Below are positions 10,435 to 23,362 of a DNA stretch of 64,000 nt, piece by piece (position 1 is the stretch's first letter; each line of letters begins with the position of its first letter). The position numbers and the translations under genes were made by a program. The stretch is from Siphonodentalium dalli (taxonomy: Eukaryota > Mollusca > Scaphopoda > Gadilida > Siphonodentaliidae): positions 261,114,077 through 261,178,076 of the forward strand of contig CP136061.1 of the NCBI GenBank assembly GCA_032622095.1, read 5' to 3'. Under the pieces are notes generated by a model. It ran no database searches. It was not told the origin of the DNA and was given only the letters and a program-made list of their open reading frames with translations.

Positions 10435-11614
10435 GTTATCGCCCGCGATTGAGTGAGACACGGGGATTTGTCGCCCGCTCGAGACCTGGAATGCCACCCG
10501 AGGCCGCCAGGCCCGAGTGTGACATTCCAGGTCGAGAGCGGCGACAAATCCCCGCGTCTCACGAAAACAAGGGTGATAACTGTTTTGTTATCTGACAAAG
10601 GAGTACACACGAACCTCCTTGATAGCAGGCATAAATGCGCGCATAAATTCTTTAATCCAGATCGAAAAGTAAATTTTATGTTGGAATCATCGCTATTTAG
10701 AACATAAAACATTCATAAGCTGGATCAATTAACAGACCCGTCATTTGCGCAGCTATTCTCCGGTCAGTTTGCTGGTTACATGGTGGAAATCGGTTCACGG
10801 AAACAGGAGTAAAGCAATTTCGAAGTTGAGTAGCCATGCAACGAATTGTTCAGTTTCGTTTCAAATGAGCGTGAAGACGCCGACAGACGTGTTAATTTCC
10901 AGAATGCTAAAATGTGGAACTAACACGTTGTAGTAGTGCAAAAAGAAATTGACATCTGTCACAGATCGTTACGCAACATACGGGTATTCTCTCAAGTCTG
11001 ATGAATGTATTGAAGAAAAGAATAATCAATTGATAAACAGCAAAGAGTGGCTATTTGATCTAGTACATAAACGTAGTTGTAACGTATGTACATCGTATGT
11101 GCAATTGTCTGCAGCATACCAACTACATAATAAGGTTTATCTCTTTGTCCCACGGTCTTTATTATTGATATAAAAAGGTCCAATATGAATATTACACCTT
11201 ATAACAGATATGTGTTTGTGATAACACCATTTATACATAGCGTCCTTTAATTGCAAATAAAAAACACACAATTATGCAAATTGGCAAACACCACAATTCG
11301 CGGTTGTTATGAAACAGTGGGGTTTATAAAAACAGTGTTTTTCGAAATTATCAGAGAGCTTTCAGAGAATCTCTGCGCGATGAGTTCTTCGTAGTTCTAT
11401 GTTTACTGGTAACAGCTGAGCGGTCAATAACTGAGACAATGTTACCCTCGATGGTAATATGGTGATTTATCGCCCGCCGTGTGACGCACTCTCAGCCAAT
11501 CAGAAGAGAGGAAAATGGGATGAAGGATAACAAGGTGATTTACGGCCCGCCATGTGACGCACTCTCAGCCAATCAGAAGAGAGGAAAATGGGATTAAATG
11601 TGATGAAGGATAAC
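10435..11614. mobile_element. 1.18-kb foldback-headed element, family D, copy 1
   Basis: The element opens with a strong inverted repeat (10435-10580) whose arms contain GGGGATTTGTCGCC and CGACCTGGAATG and which begins GTTATC and ends GATAAC. The body has no long ORF. At the 3' end a ~73-bp unit containing CACTCTCAGCCAATCAGAAG occurs twice (from about 11461 and 11534), and the element ends GGATAAC. The same 1.2 kb is found at 47554-48717, where it interrupts another repeat. Comparing the two copies fixes the ends. The short ORFs (for example 10453-10707 and 10745-10933) recur in copy 2 but look non-coding. Confidence 0.85.
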
Positions 11615-11926
11615 AAAGTATTATAACAACACATGTGTACCCTCACACTATAAGAGATATGTAAAAGAGTGGTTAAAAAGTAAAAAACAGTTTGTCACGT
11701 AGGTCACTTGTGAGTTTGACAGAAATATTTGCACACAAAAAAAACACTGCATTATCTCGAGTATTTTCCTAACTGGGGTCTGCACTCGGTCTATATATAT
11801 ATATATATTTCTTTTCTTTTTTTTGCCATTTGCAGAACTATTTTTTGTCGTGTGAATAACATGAATAACATAAAACAACATAAATATTATTCAACCACGT
11901 TTGCACTAATCTGACTTACATAAATA
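11615..11926. other. Spacer before the 38/28-bp satellite
   Basis: It contains a short (TA)n run at about 11791-11809 and no gene. The last bases, ATAAATA, equal the tail of the 28-bp satellite unit, so the array may have started from this sequence. Confidence 0.5.
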
Positions 11927-14900
11927 CCCCATACTGATTCATCTATTCTGACATTATGTTGTAACCCCATACTGATTCATCTATTCTGACATTATGTTGT
12001 AACCCCATACTGATTCATCTATTCTGACATTATGTTGTAACCCCATACTGATTCATCTATTCTGACATTATGTTGTAACCCCATACTGATTCATCTATTC
12101 TGACATTATGTTGTAACCCCATACTGATTCATCTATTCTGACATTATGTTGTAACCCCATAATGATTCATCTATTCTGACATTATGTTGTAACCCCATAC
12201 TGATTCATCTATTCTGACATTATGTTGTAACCCCATACTGATTCATCTATTCTGACATTATGTTGTAACCCCATACTGATTCATCTATTCTGACATTATG
12301 TTGTAACCCCATACTGATTCATCTATTCTGACATTATGTTGTAACCCCACACTGATTCATCTATTCTGACATTATGTTGTAACCCCATACTGATTCATCT
12401 ATTCTGACATTATGTTGTAACCCCATACTGATTCATCTATTCTGACATTATGTTGTAACCCCATACTGATTCATCTATTCTGACATTATGTTGTAACCCC
12501 ATACTGATTCATCTATTCTGACATTATGTTGTAACCCAATACTGATTCATCTATTCTGACATTATGTTGTAACCCCATACTGATTCATCTATTCTGACAT
12601 TATGTTGTAACCCCATACTGATTCATCTATTCTGACATTATGTTGTAACCCCATACTGATTCACCTATTCTGACATTATGTTGTAACCCCATACTGATTC
12701 ATCTATTCTGACATTATGTTGTAACCCCATACTGATTCATCTATTCTGACATTATGTTGTAACCCCATACTGATTCATCTATTCTGACATTATGTTGTAA
12801 CCCCATACTGATTCATCTATTCTGACATTATGTTGTAACCCCATACTGATTCATCTATTCTGACATTATGTTGTAACCCCATACTGATTCATCTATTCTG
12901 ACATTATGTTGTAACCCCATACTGATTCATCTATTCTGACATTATGTTGTAACCCCATACTGATTCATCTATTCTGACATTATGTTGTAATCCCATACTG
13001 ATTCATCTATTCTGACATTATGCTGTAACCCCATACTGATTCATCTATTCTGACATTATGCTGTAACCCCATACTGATTCATCTATTCTGACATTATGTT
13101 GTAACCCCATACTGATTCATCTATTCTGACATTATGTTGTAACCCCATACTGATTCATCTATTCTGACATTATGTTGTAACCCCATACTGATTCATCTAT
13201 TCTGACATTATGTTGTAACCCCATACTGATTCATCTATTCTGACATTATGTTGTAACCCCATACTGATTCATCTATTCTGACATTATGTTGTAACCCCAT
13301 ACTGATTCATCTATTCTGACATTATGTTGTAACCCCATACTGATTCATCTATTATAAACACCCCATACTGATTCATCTATTATAAACACCCCATACTGAT
13401 TCATCTATTATAAACACCCCATACTGATTCATCTATTATAAACACCCCATACTGATTCATCTATTATAAACAACCCATACTGATTCATCTATTATAAACA
13501 CCCCATACTGATTCATCTGTTATAAACACCCCATACTGATTCATCTATTATAAACACCCCATACTGATTCATCTATTATAAACACCCCATACTGATTCAT
13601 CTATTATAAACACCCCATACTGATTCATCTATTATAAATACCCCATACTGATTCATCTATTATAAATACCCCATACTGATTCATCTATTATAAATACCCC
13701 ATACTGATTCATCTATTATAAATACCCCATACTGATTCATCTATTATAAATACCCCATACTGATTCATCTATTATAAATACCCCATACTGATTCATCTAT
13801 TATAAACACCCCATACTGATTCATCTATTATAAACACCCCATACTGATTCATCTATTCTGACATTATGTTGTAACCCCATACTGATTCATCTATTCTGAC
13901 ATTATGTTGTAACCCCATACTGATTCATCTATTCTGACATTATGTTGTAACCCCATACTGATTCATCTATTCTGACATTATGTTGTAACCCCATACTGAT
14001 TCATCTATTCTGACATTATGTTGTAACCCCATACTGATTCATCTATTCTGACATTATGTTGTAACCCCATACTGATTCATCTATTCTGACATTATGTTGT
14101 AACCCCATACTGATTCATCTATTCTGACATTATGTTGTAACCCAATACTGATTCATCTATTCTGACATTATGTTGTAACCCCATACTGATTCATCTATTC
14201 TGACATTATGTTGTAACCCCATACTGATTCATCTATTCTGACATTATGTTGTAACCCCATACTGATTCATCTATTCTGACATTATGTTGTAACCCCATAC
14301 TGATTCATCTATTCTGACATTATGTTGTAACCCCATACTGATTCATCTATTCTGACATTATGTTGTAACCCCATACTGATTCATCTATTCTGACATTATG
14401 TTGTAACCCCATACTGATTCATCTATTCTGACATTATGTTGTAACCCCATACTGATTCATCTATTCTGACATTATGTTGTAACCCCATACTGATTCATCT
14501 ATTCTGACATTATGTTGTAACCCCATACTGATTCATCTATTCTGACATTATGTTGTAACCCCATACTGATTCATCTATTCTGACATTATGTTGTAATCCC
14601 ATACTGATTCATCTATTCTGACATTATGCTGTAACCCCATACTGATTCATCTATTCTGACATTATGCTGTAACCCCATACTGATTCATCTATTCTGACAT
14701 TATGTTGTAACCCCATACTGATTCATCTATTCTGACATTATGTTGTAACCCCATACTGATTCATCTATTCTGACATTATGTTGTAACCCCATACTGATTC
14801 ATCTATTCTGACATTATGTTGTAACCCCATACTGATTCATCTATTCTGACATTATGTTGTAACCCCATACTGATTCATCTATTCTGACATTATGTTGTAA

Positions 14901-16890
14901 CCCCATACTGATTCATCTATTCTGACATTATGTTGTAACCCCATACTGATTCATCTATTCTGACATTATGTTGTAACCCCATACTGATTCATCTATTCTG
15001 ACATTATGTTGTAACCCCATACTGATTCATCTATTCTGACATTATGTTGTAACCCCATACTGATTCATGTATTCTGACATTATGTTGTAACCCCATACTG
15101 ATTCATCTATTCTGACATTATGTTGTAACCCCATACTGATTCATCTATTCTGACATTATGTTGTAACCCCATACTGATTCATCTATTCTGACATTATGTT
15201 GTAACCCCATACTGATTCATCTATTCTGACATTATGTTGTAACCCCATACTGATTCATCTATTCTGACATTATGTTGCAACCCCATACTGATTCATCTAT
15301 TCTGACATTATGTTGTAACCCCATACTGATTCATCTATTATAAACACCCCATACTGATTCATCTATTATAAACACCCCATACTGATTCATCTATTATAAA
15401 CACCCCATACTGATTCATCTATTATAAACACCCCATACTGATTCATCTATTATAAACACCCCATACTGATTCATCTATTATAAACACCCCATACTGATTC
15501 ATCTGTTATAAACACCCCATACTGATTCATCTATTATAAACACCCCATACTGATTCATCTATTATAAACACCCCATACTGATTCATCTATTATAAACACC
15601 CCATACTGATTCATCTATTATAAATACCCCATACTGATTCATCTATTATAAATACCCCATACTGATTCATCTATTATGAATACCCCATACTGATTCATCT
15701 ATTATAAATACCCCATACTGATTCATCTATTATAAATACCCCATACTGATTCATCTATTATAAATACCCCATACTGATTCATCTATTATAAACACCCCAT
15801 ACTGATTCATCTATTATAAACACCCCATACTGATTCATCTATTCTGACATTATGTTGTAACCCCATACTGATTCATCTATTCTGACATTATGTTGTAACC
15901 CCATACTGATTCATCTATTCTGACATTATGTTGTAACCCCATACTGATTCATCTATTATAAACACCCCATACTGATTCATCTGTTATAAACACCCCATAC
16001 TGATTCATCTATTATAAACACCCCATACTGATTCATCTATTATAAACACCCCATACTGATTCATCTATTATAAACACCCCATACTGATTCATCTATTATA
16101 AACACCCCATACTGATTCATCTGTTATAAACACCCCATACTGATTCATCTATTATAAACACCCCATACTGATTCATCTATTATAAACACCCCATACTGAT
16201 TCGTCTATTATAAACACCCCATACTGATTCATCTATTATAAATACCCCATACTGATTCATCTATTATAAATACCCCATACTGATTCATCTATTATAAATA
16301 CCCCATACTGATTCATCTATTATAAATACCCCATACTGATTCATCTATTATAAATACCCCTGATTCATCTATTATAAATACCCCATACTGATTCATCTAT
16401 TATAAACACCCCATACTGATTCATCTATTATAAACACCCCATACTGATTCATCTATTATAAACACCCCATACTGATTCATCTATTATAAACACCCCATAC
16501 TGATTCATCTATTATAAACACCCCATACTGATTCATCTTTTATAAATACCCCATACTGATTCATCTATTATAAATACCCCATACTGATTCATCTATTATA
16601 AACACCCCATACTCATTCATCTATTATAAACACCCCATACCGATTCATCTATTATAAATACCCCATACTGATTCATATATTATAAACACCCCATACTGAT
16701 TCATCTATTATAAACACCCCATACTGATTCATCTATTATAAATACCCCATACTGATTCATCTATTATAAATACCCCATACTGATTACTGATTCATTTATT
16801 ATAAATACCCCATACTGATTCATCTATTATAAATACCCCATACTGATTACTGATTCATCTATTATAAATACCCCATACTGATTCATCTAA
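11927..16890. repeat. Two-unit satellite: 38-bp and 28-bp repeats in blocks
   Basis: Both units share the core CCCCATACTGATTCATCTAT plus T. The long unit adds CTGACATTATGTTGTAA (38 bp). The short unit adds ATAAACA or ATAAATA (28 bp). Block edges fall on unit boundaries: 11927-13332 is 37 long units, 13333-13836 is 18 short units, 13837-15318 is 39 long units, 15319-15822 is 18 short units, 15823-15936 is 3 long units, and short units continue to about 16880. A few late units are irregular (for example 16790 and 16850). Point variants recur in the same order in different blocks, showing block-scale duplication. No coding role is suggested. Confidence 0.97.
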
Positions 16891-17973
16891 TCTGACATTA
16901 TGTTGTTTTAAGGTGACGTTTCCTCCAAAAAATATAGCTGCAAATGGCTACAAAAAAGTTATAAAATAAAATGAAGACTTCTGATTTATTTTCTTGCAGA
17001 CAGTCATGAATGTAGATACTAGTTGGTAAAATAAGATAGATGATGCAGTGTTGATTTGTAAATACTTCTTGTCAAACAAACTCTCTAGTGTCCTACATGA
17101 CAAATTGATTGTTTTAAACCACTTTTTTTTACAAATTCAAACATCTCTCATATTGAGAGGGTAAACGTGTGTTGCTATAATATTATAGCATACATTGTTA
17201 TGATTGGTAATGAGTTTTTACTTCAAATTAATAGTTAGATATTGTGATTTCTTTTGAAATTTTATGAATATGGCACCTCCTTAACTCGATTTCAAATTCA
17301 ATACAGATACTCACAATAAGTGGCGCATGTAATGCACGTTAATATGATATAGAACCATTGGAAACGCCGCATTATCCTTTCGTAAAACGATAGTTTGATG
17401 CTAAAAGTATTGCTGCTTCTGCGTCACGTTCACAATTAATATATGCACGCACCTCTTCTTGCAGAATATATAGCAGGGGATTTGGTTTATTGGCGCACTA
17501 TCTGTCAATCAATTTTAATGACCACACATGTGAGTGCATGGCCAATGTATAGAGACAATTTATCTAACGGTGTTTAACATGTCATTGTGCTATCAGTGAA
17601 TGGCATTAAAATGTATTTTGTTTCAGGCAACACTCAATATATAGGAACACTTAAGTTAAGTTTTTGCTAACTGACTCTAAATGGACTATATTGGAATTGA
17701 ATCATTTGCATAAAACCAACATTGTCGGCAATTTAATTCAACCACACATGAAAAGAACAACAATTTAAATTGAATAATAACTAATTAAGCGTTGCTTTAT
17801 TTGTTTTGTTTACGTATTAGTAAGTAGACGAACCCAATTGTATAACGTACTTTCAATGAATTGGTACATGTCGCTATGTTTGTTTTTCTCGATGTCATTG
17901 TATGTGCAATGTGTTAAGTGTATGGGGTTTTACAGCTTGGGCCGCTGTGAAAGCTGAAAAACATGACCGTACA
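16891..17973. other. Unique AT-rich spacer, no gene seen
   Basis: There is no ORF of note and no repeat apart from an 18-bp perfect palindrome, TGCTATAATATTATAGCA, near 17173. Confidence 0.5.
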
Positions 17974-18512
17974 TTAAAGGGGTAATGTACGCCATTTTCA
18001 AAAAATCCCGGTAACATTAACGATCTAATATCGATAATATAAAGAGAAATAAGTAATTTGAGTCGAAGGTGTATTCCGTAAACCTTCAAATTAATAGGTT
18101 ATTTTAAAAGCAAAGTTAATAATTTGATATAAATATAATTGGAGCCATAAACTAAATTACGAATTTCAGTTTACAACACGTAATCAAATTAATTGACTGA
18201 TAGCGGATTGGGCAACGCGTGGCATCCATGGTCGTGTACAAAATTATCTTTATACGGGGCGTAAACTCAAGACACCCACTGACTAGTGACTGTACACTAA
18301 CTTAAATGAGTATATGGGACTAGTATGCATATAACATAACATTTATTTGATACATTTTCGTGAAAACTTCACAAATTACTCGGCAACGACAATTTGTTTT
18401 TTCGCATTCCGGCTTCCAACAACATTTAAAATAATGGAAATCTGGTCACCTAATTCTACAACTCATTGAGTATAGAAACCAACAACACAATTTTAGTACA
18501 GTATCATTTTAA
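17974..18512 (-). mobile_element. TTAA-bounded MITE, family A, copy 2 (inverted)
   Basis: It begins TTAAAGGGGTAATGTACGCC and ends GTACAGTATCATTTTAA. The body matches the reverse complement of 5785-6372 with scattered differences and small deletions, making it about 50 bp shorter. Both termini contain TTAA. Its right end lies about 40 bp from the start of the 29-bp satellite. Confidence 0.85.
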
Positions 18513-18554
18513 ATATATTAACACTTGTAATATACACACCCCTGGTTAAGTTGT

Positions 18555-21185
18555 CATGAATAGAGTTATCATCCCTGGTTAGTAAATGGTCCTGGTAATT
18601 TGCTATGATGCTGGTGGGTCCTGATGAATTGATATGATGCTTGTGGGTCCTGATGAATTGATATGATGCTGGTGGGTCATGATGAATTGATATGATGCTG
18701 GTGGGTCATGATGAATTGATATGATGCTGGTGGGTCATGATGAATTGCTATGATGCTGGTGGGTCATGATGAATTGATATGATGCTGGTGGGTCATGATG
18801 AATTGCTATGATGCTTGTGGGTCATGATGAATTGATATGATGCTGGTGGGTCATGATGAATTGCTATGGTGCTTGTGGGTCATGATGAATTGATATGATG
18901 CTGGTGGGTCATGATGAATTGCTATGATGCTGGTGGGTCCTGCTGAATTGTTATGATACTTGTGGGTCCTGCTGAATTGATATGATGCTGGTGGGTCCTG
19001 CTGAATTAATATGATGCTGGTGGGTCCTGCTGAATTGTTATGATGCTGGTGGGTCCTGCTGAATTGTTATGATACTTGTGGGTCCTGCTGAATTGATATG
19101 ATGCTGGTGGGTCCTGCTGAATTAATATGATGCTGGTGGGTCCTGCTGAATTGTTATGATGCTGGTGGGTCCTGCTGAATTGTTATGATGCTGGTGGGTG
19201 GGTCCTGCTGAATTGATATGATGCTGGTGGGTCCTGCTGAAATGATATGATGCTGGTTGGTCCTGCTGAATTGATATGATGCTGGCGGGTCCCGCTGAAT
19301 TGTTATGGTGCTTGTGGGTCCTGCTGAATTGATATGATGCTGGTGGGTCCTGCTGAATTGTTATGATGCTGGTGAATGTTGATGAATTGATATGATGCTG
19401 GTGGGTCCTGCTGAATTGATATGATGCTGGTGAATGTTGATGAATTGTTATGATGATGGTGGGTCCTGCTGAATTCTTATGATGCTGGTGAATGTTGATG
19501 AATTGATATGATGCTGGTGGTCCTGCTGAATTGATATGATGCTGGTGAATGTTGATGAATTGATATGATGCTGGTGGTCCTGCTGAATTGATATGATGCT
19601 GGTGGGTCCTGCTGAATTGATATGATGCTGGGGGGTCCTGCTGAATTGATATGATGCTGGTGAATGTTGATGAATTGATATGATGCTGGTGGTCCTGCTG
19701 AATTGATATGATGCTGGTGAATGTTGATGAATTGTTATGATGCTGGTGGGTCCTGCTGAATTGATATGATGCTGGTGGGTCCTGCTGAATTGATATGATG
19801 CTGGGGGTCCTGCTGAATTGATATGATGCTGTGGGTCCTGCTGAATTGTATGATGCTGGTGGGTCCTGCTGAATTGTTATGATGCTGGTGTGTCCTGCTG
19901 ATTGATATGATGCCTGTGGTTCCTGCTGAATTGATATGATGCTTGTGGGTCCTGTTGATTTGTTATGATGCTGGTGGGTCCTGTTGAATTGTTATGATGC
20001 TGGTGGGTGTTGATGAATTGATATGATGCTGGTGGGTCATGATGAATTGATATGATGCTGATGGGTCCTGCTGAATTGATATGATGCTGGTGGGTCATGA
20101 TGAATTTATATGATGCTGATGGATCCAGCTGAATTGCTATGATGTTGGTGGGTTCTTTTAAATTGCTATGATGCTGGTGGGTCCTGCTGAATTGTTATGA
20201 TATGATGCTGGTGGTTCCTGCTGAATTGGTATGGTGCCGGTTGGTCCTGGTAATTTGCTTTGATACTGGTGTGTCCTCTCTGAATTGTTATGATGCTTGT
20301 GGGTTTAGCTGAATTGATATGACGCTGGTGGTTCCTGCTGAATTCATATGATGCTGGAGGGTCCTGCTGAATTGATATGATGCTGGTGGGTCCTGCTGAA
20401 TTGTTATGATGCTGGTGGGTCCTGCTGAATTGTTATGGTGCTTTTGGGTCCTGCTGAATTGATATGATGCTGGTGGGTCATGATGAATTGATATGATGCT
20501 GATGGATCCAGCTGAATTGCTATGATGTTGGTGGGTTCTTTTGAATTGCTATGATGCTGGTGGGTCCTACTGAATTGTTATGATGCTTGTTGGTCCTGTT
20601 GAATTGTTATGATGCTGGTGGGTCCCGCTGAATTGTTATGATGCTGGTGGGTGTTGATGAATTGATATGATGCTGGTGGGTCCTGCTGAATTGATATGAT
20701 GCTGGTGGGTCATGATGAATTGATATGATGCTGATGGATCCAGCTGAATTGTTATGATGTTGATGGGTTCTTTTGAATTGCTATGGTGCTGGTGGGTCCT
20801 GCTGAATTGTTATGACATGCTGGTGGTTCCTGCTGAATTGTTATGGTGCCGGTGGGTCATGGTAATTTGCTATGATGCTGGTGGGTCATGGTAATTTGCT
20901 TTGATGCTGGTGTGTCCTCTCTGAATTGTTATAATGCTAGTGAGTCCTGCTGAATTGATATGATGCTTGTGGGTCCTGCTGAATTGATATGACGCTGGGG
21001 GGTCCTGCTGAATTGATATGATGCTTGTGGGTCCTGCTGAATTGATATGACGCTGGGGGGTCCTGCTGAATTGATATGATGCTGGTGGGTCCTGTTGAAT
21101 TGTTACGATGCTGTGGTGGGTCCTGTTGAATTGTTACGATACTATGGTGGGTCCTGCTGAATTGTTGCGATGCTGGTAGGCAAAT
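18555..21185. repeat. 29-bp satellite, about 90 units
   Basis: The typical unit is ATATGATGCTGGTGGGTCCT followed by GCTGAATTG. Subfamilies carry GTCATGATGAATT (mainly 18660-18930), GTCCTGCTGAATT (most of the array) or GAATGTTGATGAATT (about 19370-19740). Unit length drifts to 27-33 bp in the second half, where GGATCCAGCTG and GGTTCTTTT variants recur as a multi-unit pattern (near 20110, 20500 and 20740). Minus-strand ORFs of 70-110 residues are frame products of the repeat. Confidence 0.96.
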
Positions 21186-21751
21186 CTTAGCACATGCCTT
21201 ACAAAGAATAACAAGTGAGAAAGAGACAAAACACACGCGCGCATTCATGCTCCCAATCCAAGACATGGAAGAGCGCGAAACTCTTCCATAACCTGGCCTA
21301 CTTTCTTACCCGCCACATGTAATCATAAATTGTTTAAAGGCACAGATTTTGTTCAGATAATTTAACACATACTGTTCAGCTTAAAGGCAAATACGAAGCA
21401 ACGATACTATGTACTACCTTGACATAATGTCATAGAATGGGGTTTCTTTAGCGACAAGAACAGTGACAAAAACCAAATAAATAAAACTGTTGTCTTCAGA
21501 AGAACTTTAAATGTCCCTTATTAAACACAGCTAATGTGGTCGATGACGTGTACTACTTAAGGTTTGCGCAGAATCAAAAGTTCCAAACACCATGTGAAGC
21601 TTTTGTTATTTTACGTTCTGAAATTACCATACCCAATATATAATTATTCAATTTAACCCTATTGAAACTGTATTTTAAATATTGGTTCGACAGCCAACGG
21701 GAAAATACACAACGCTCGCTTCGTTGGCGTATGGGACTGTGTCTGAAAAAT
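21186..21751. other. Unique spacer between two satellites
   Basis: About 560 bp of non-repetitive sequence separate the 29-bp and 42-bp arrays. The minus-strand ORF at 21574-21813 has no recognised domain and enters the 42-bp array at its start. Confidence 0.5.
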
Positions 21752-23165
21752 GATGCGATATGGTTAAGCAACCAGTATATATGTTGATGTTCTCGGGCGA
21801 CATGGTTAAGCAACCAGTATATATGTTGACGTTCTCGGAGATATGGTTAAGCAACCATTATATATGTTGACGTTCTCGGGTGATATGGTTAAGCAACCAG
21901 TATATATGTTGACGTTCTCTGGAGATATGGTTAAGCAACCAGTATATATGTTGACGTTCTCGGGCGATATGGTTAAGCAACCATTATATATGTTGACGTT
22001 CTCGGGCGATATAGTTAAGCAAGCAGTATATATGTTGACGTTCCCGGGTGCGATATGGTTAAGCAACCAGTATATATGGTGACGTTCTCGGGGATATGGT
22101 TAAGCAACCAGTGTATATGTTAACGTTCTCGGTGCGATATGGTTGAGCAACCAGTATATATGTTAACGTTCTCGGGCGATAAGGTTAAGCAAACCTTATA
22201 TATGGTGACGTTCTCGGGGATATGGTTAAGCAACCATTGTATATGTTGACGTTCTCGTGTGCGATGTGGTTGAGCAGCCAGTATATATGTTGACGTTCTC
22301 GGGCGATATGGTTAAGCAACCAGTATATATGTTGACGTTCTCTGGCGATATGGTTAAGCAACAGTATATATGTTGACGTTCTCGTGTGCGATATGGTTAA
22401 GCAACCAGCATATATGTTGACGTTCTCGGGTGCGATATGGTTACGCAACCAGTATATATGTTGACGTTCACGGGTGCGATATGGTTAAGCAACCAGCATA
22501 TATGTTGACGTTCACGAGTGCGATCTGGTTAAGCAACCAGTATATATGTTGACGTTCTCGGGAGATATGCTTAAGCAACCAGTATATGTGTTGACGTTCT
22601 CGTGTGCTATATGGTTAATCAACCCGTATATATGTTGACGTTCTCGGGCGATATGGTTAAGCAACCAGCATATATGTTGACGTTCACGGGTGCGATATTG
22701 TTAAGCAACCAGTATATATGTTGACGTTCACGGGTGCGATATAGTTAAGCAACCAGCATATATGTTGACGTTCACGAGTGCGATATGGTTAAGCAACCAG
22801 TATATATGTTGACGTTCTCGGGAGATATGGTTAAGCAACCAGTATATATGTTGACGTTCTCGTGTGCGATGTGGTTAAGCAACCAGTATATATGTTGATG
22901 TTCTCGGGCGATATGGTTAAGCAACCAGTATATATGTTGACGTTCTCTGGCGATATGGTTAATCAACCAGTATATATGTTGACGTTCTCGGATGCGATAT
23001 GGTTAAGCAATCAGTATATGTTGACGTTCTCGGATGCGATATGGTTAAGCAACCAGTATATATGTTGACGTTTTCGGGTGAAATGGTTTAGCAACCAGTA
23101 TATATGGTGACGTTCTCGGGTGATATGGTTAAGCAACCAGTATATATGTTGACGTTCTCTGGGAC
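21752..23165. repeat. 42-bp satellite, about 33 units
   Basis: The typical unit is GATATGGTTAAGCAACCAGT followed by ATATATGTTGACGTTCTCGGGC. Units vary from 39 to 44 bp, mainly at the junction after CTCGG. Where units are exactly 42 bp the plus strand stays open as a 14-residue repeat, MVKQPVYMLTFSGD, and the minus strand as NVNIYTGCLTISPE. Length changes break both frames repeatedly, so I read it as a non-coding satellite. Confidence 0.95.
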
Positions 23166-23362
23166 TATGATTGGACAAATACAAATTATCGGTATATTTG
23201 AATTGGATAAATATCTTCCGCTAATGGTTTTGTATTAGCTGTGCCAAATGTCTTTATGCTCAATACACTTTATTAACCCAAGTTTGATTGTAACATTAGA
23301 TCAAGTGGTACAACAAATTTGGCGTCCGATGTGATCCTATAAAGTGTGATTCAGTGGCGATT

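Noticed and set aside
18555-21266. Minus-strand ORFs with TGPTSIISIQQDPPASYQF-like repeats
   Set aside because: They are products of the 29-bp satellite, broken wherever unit length changes.
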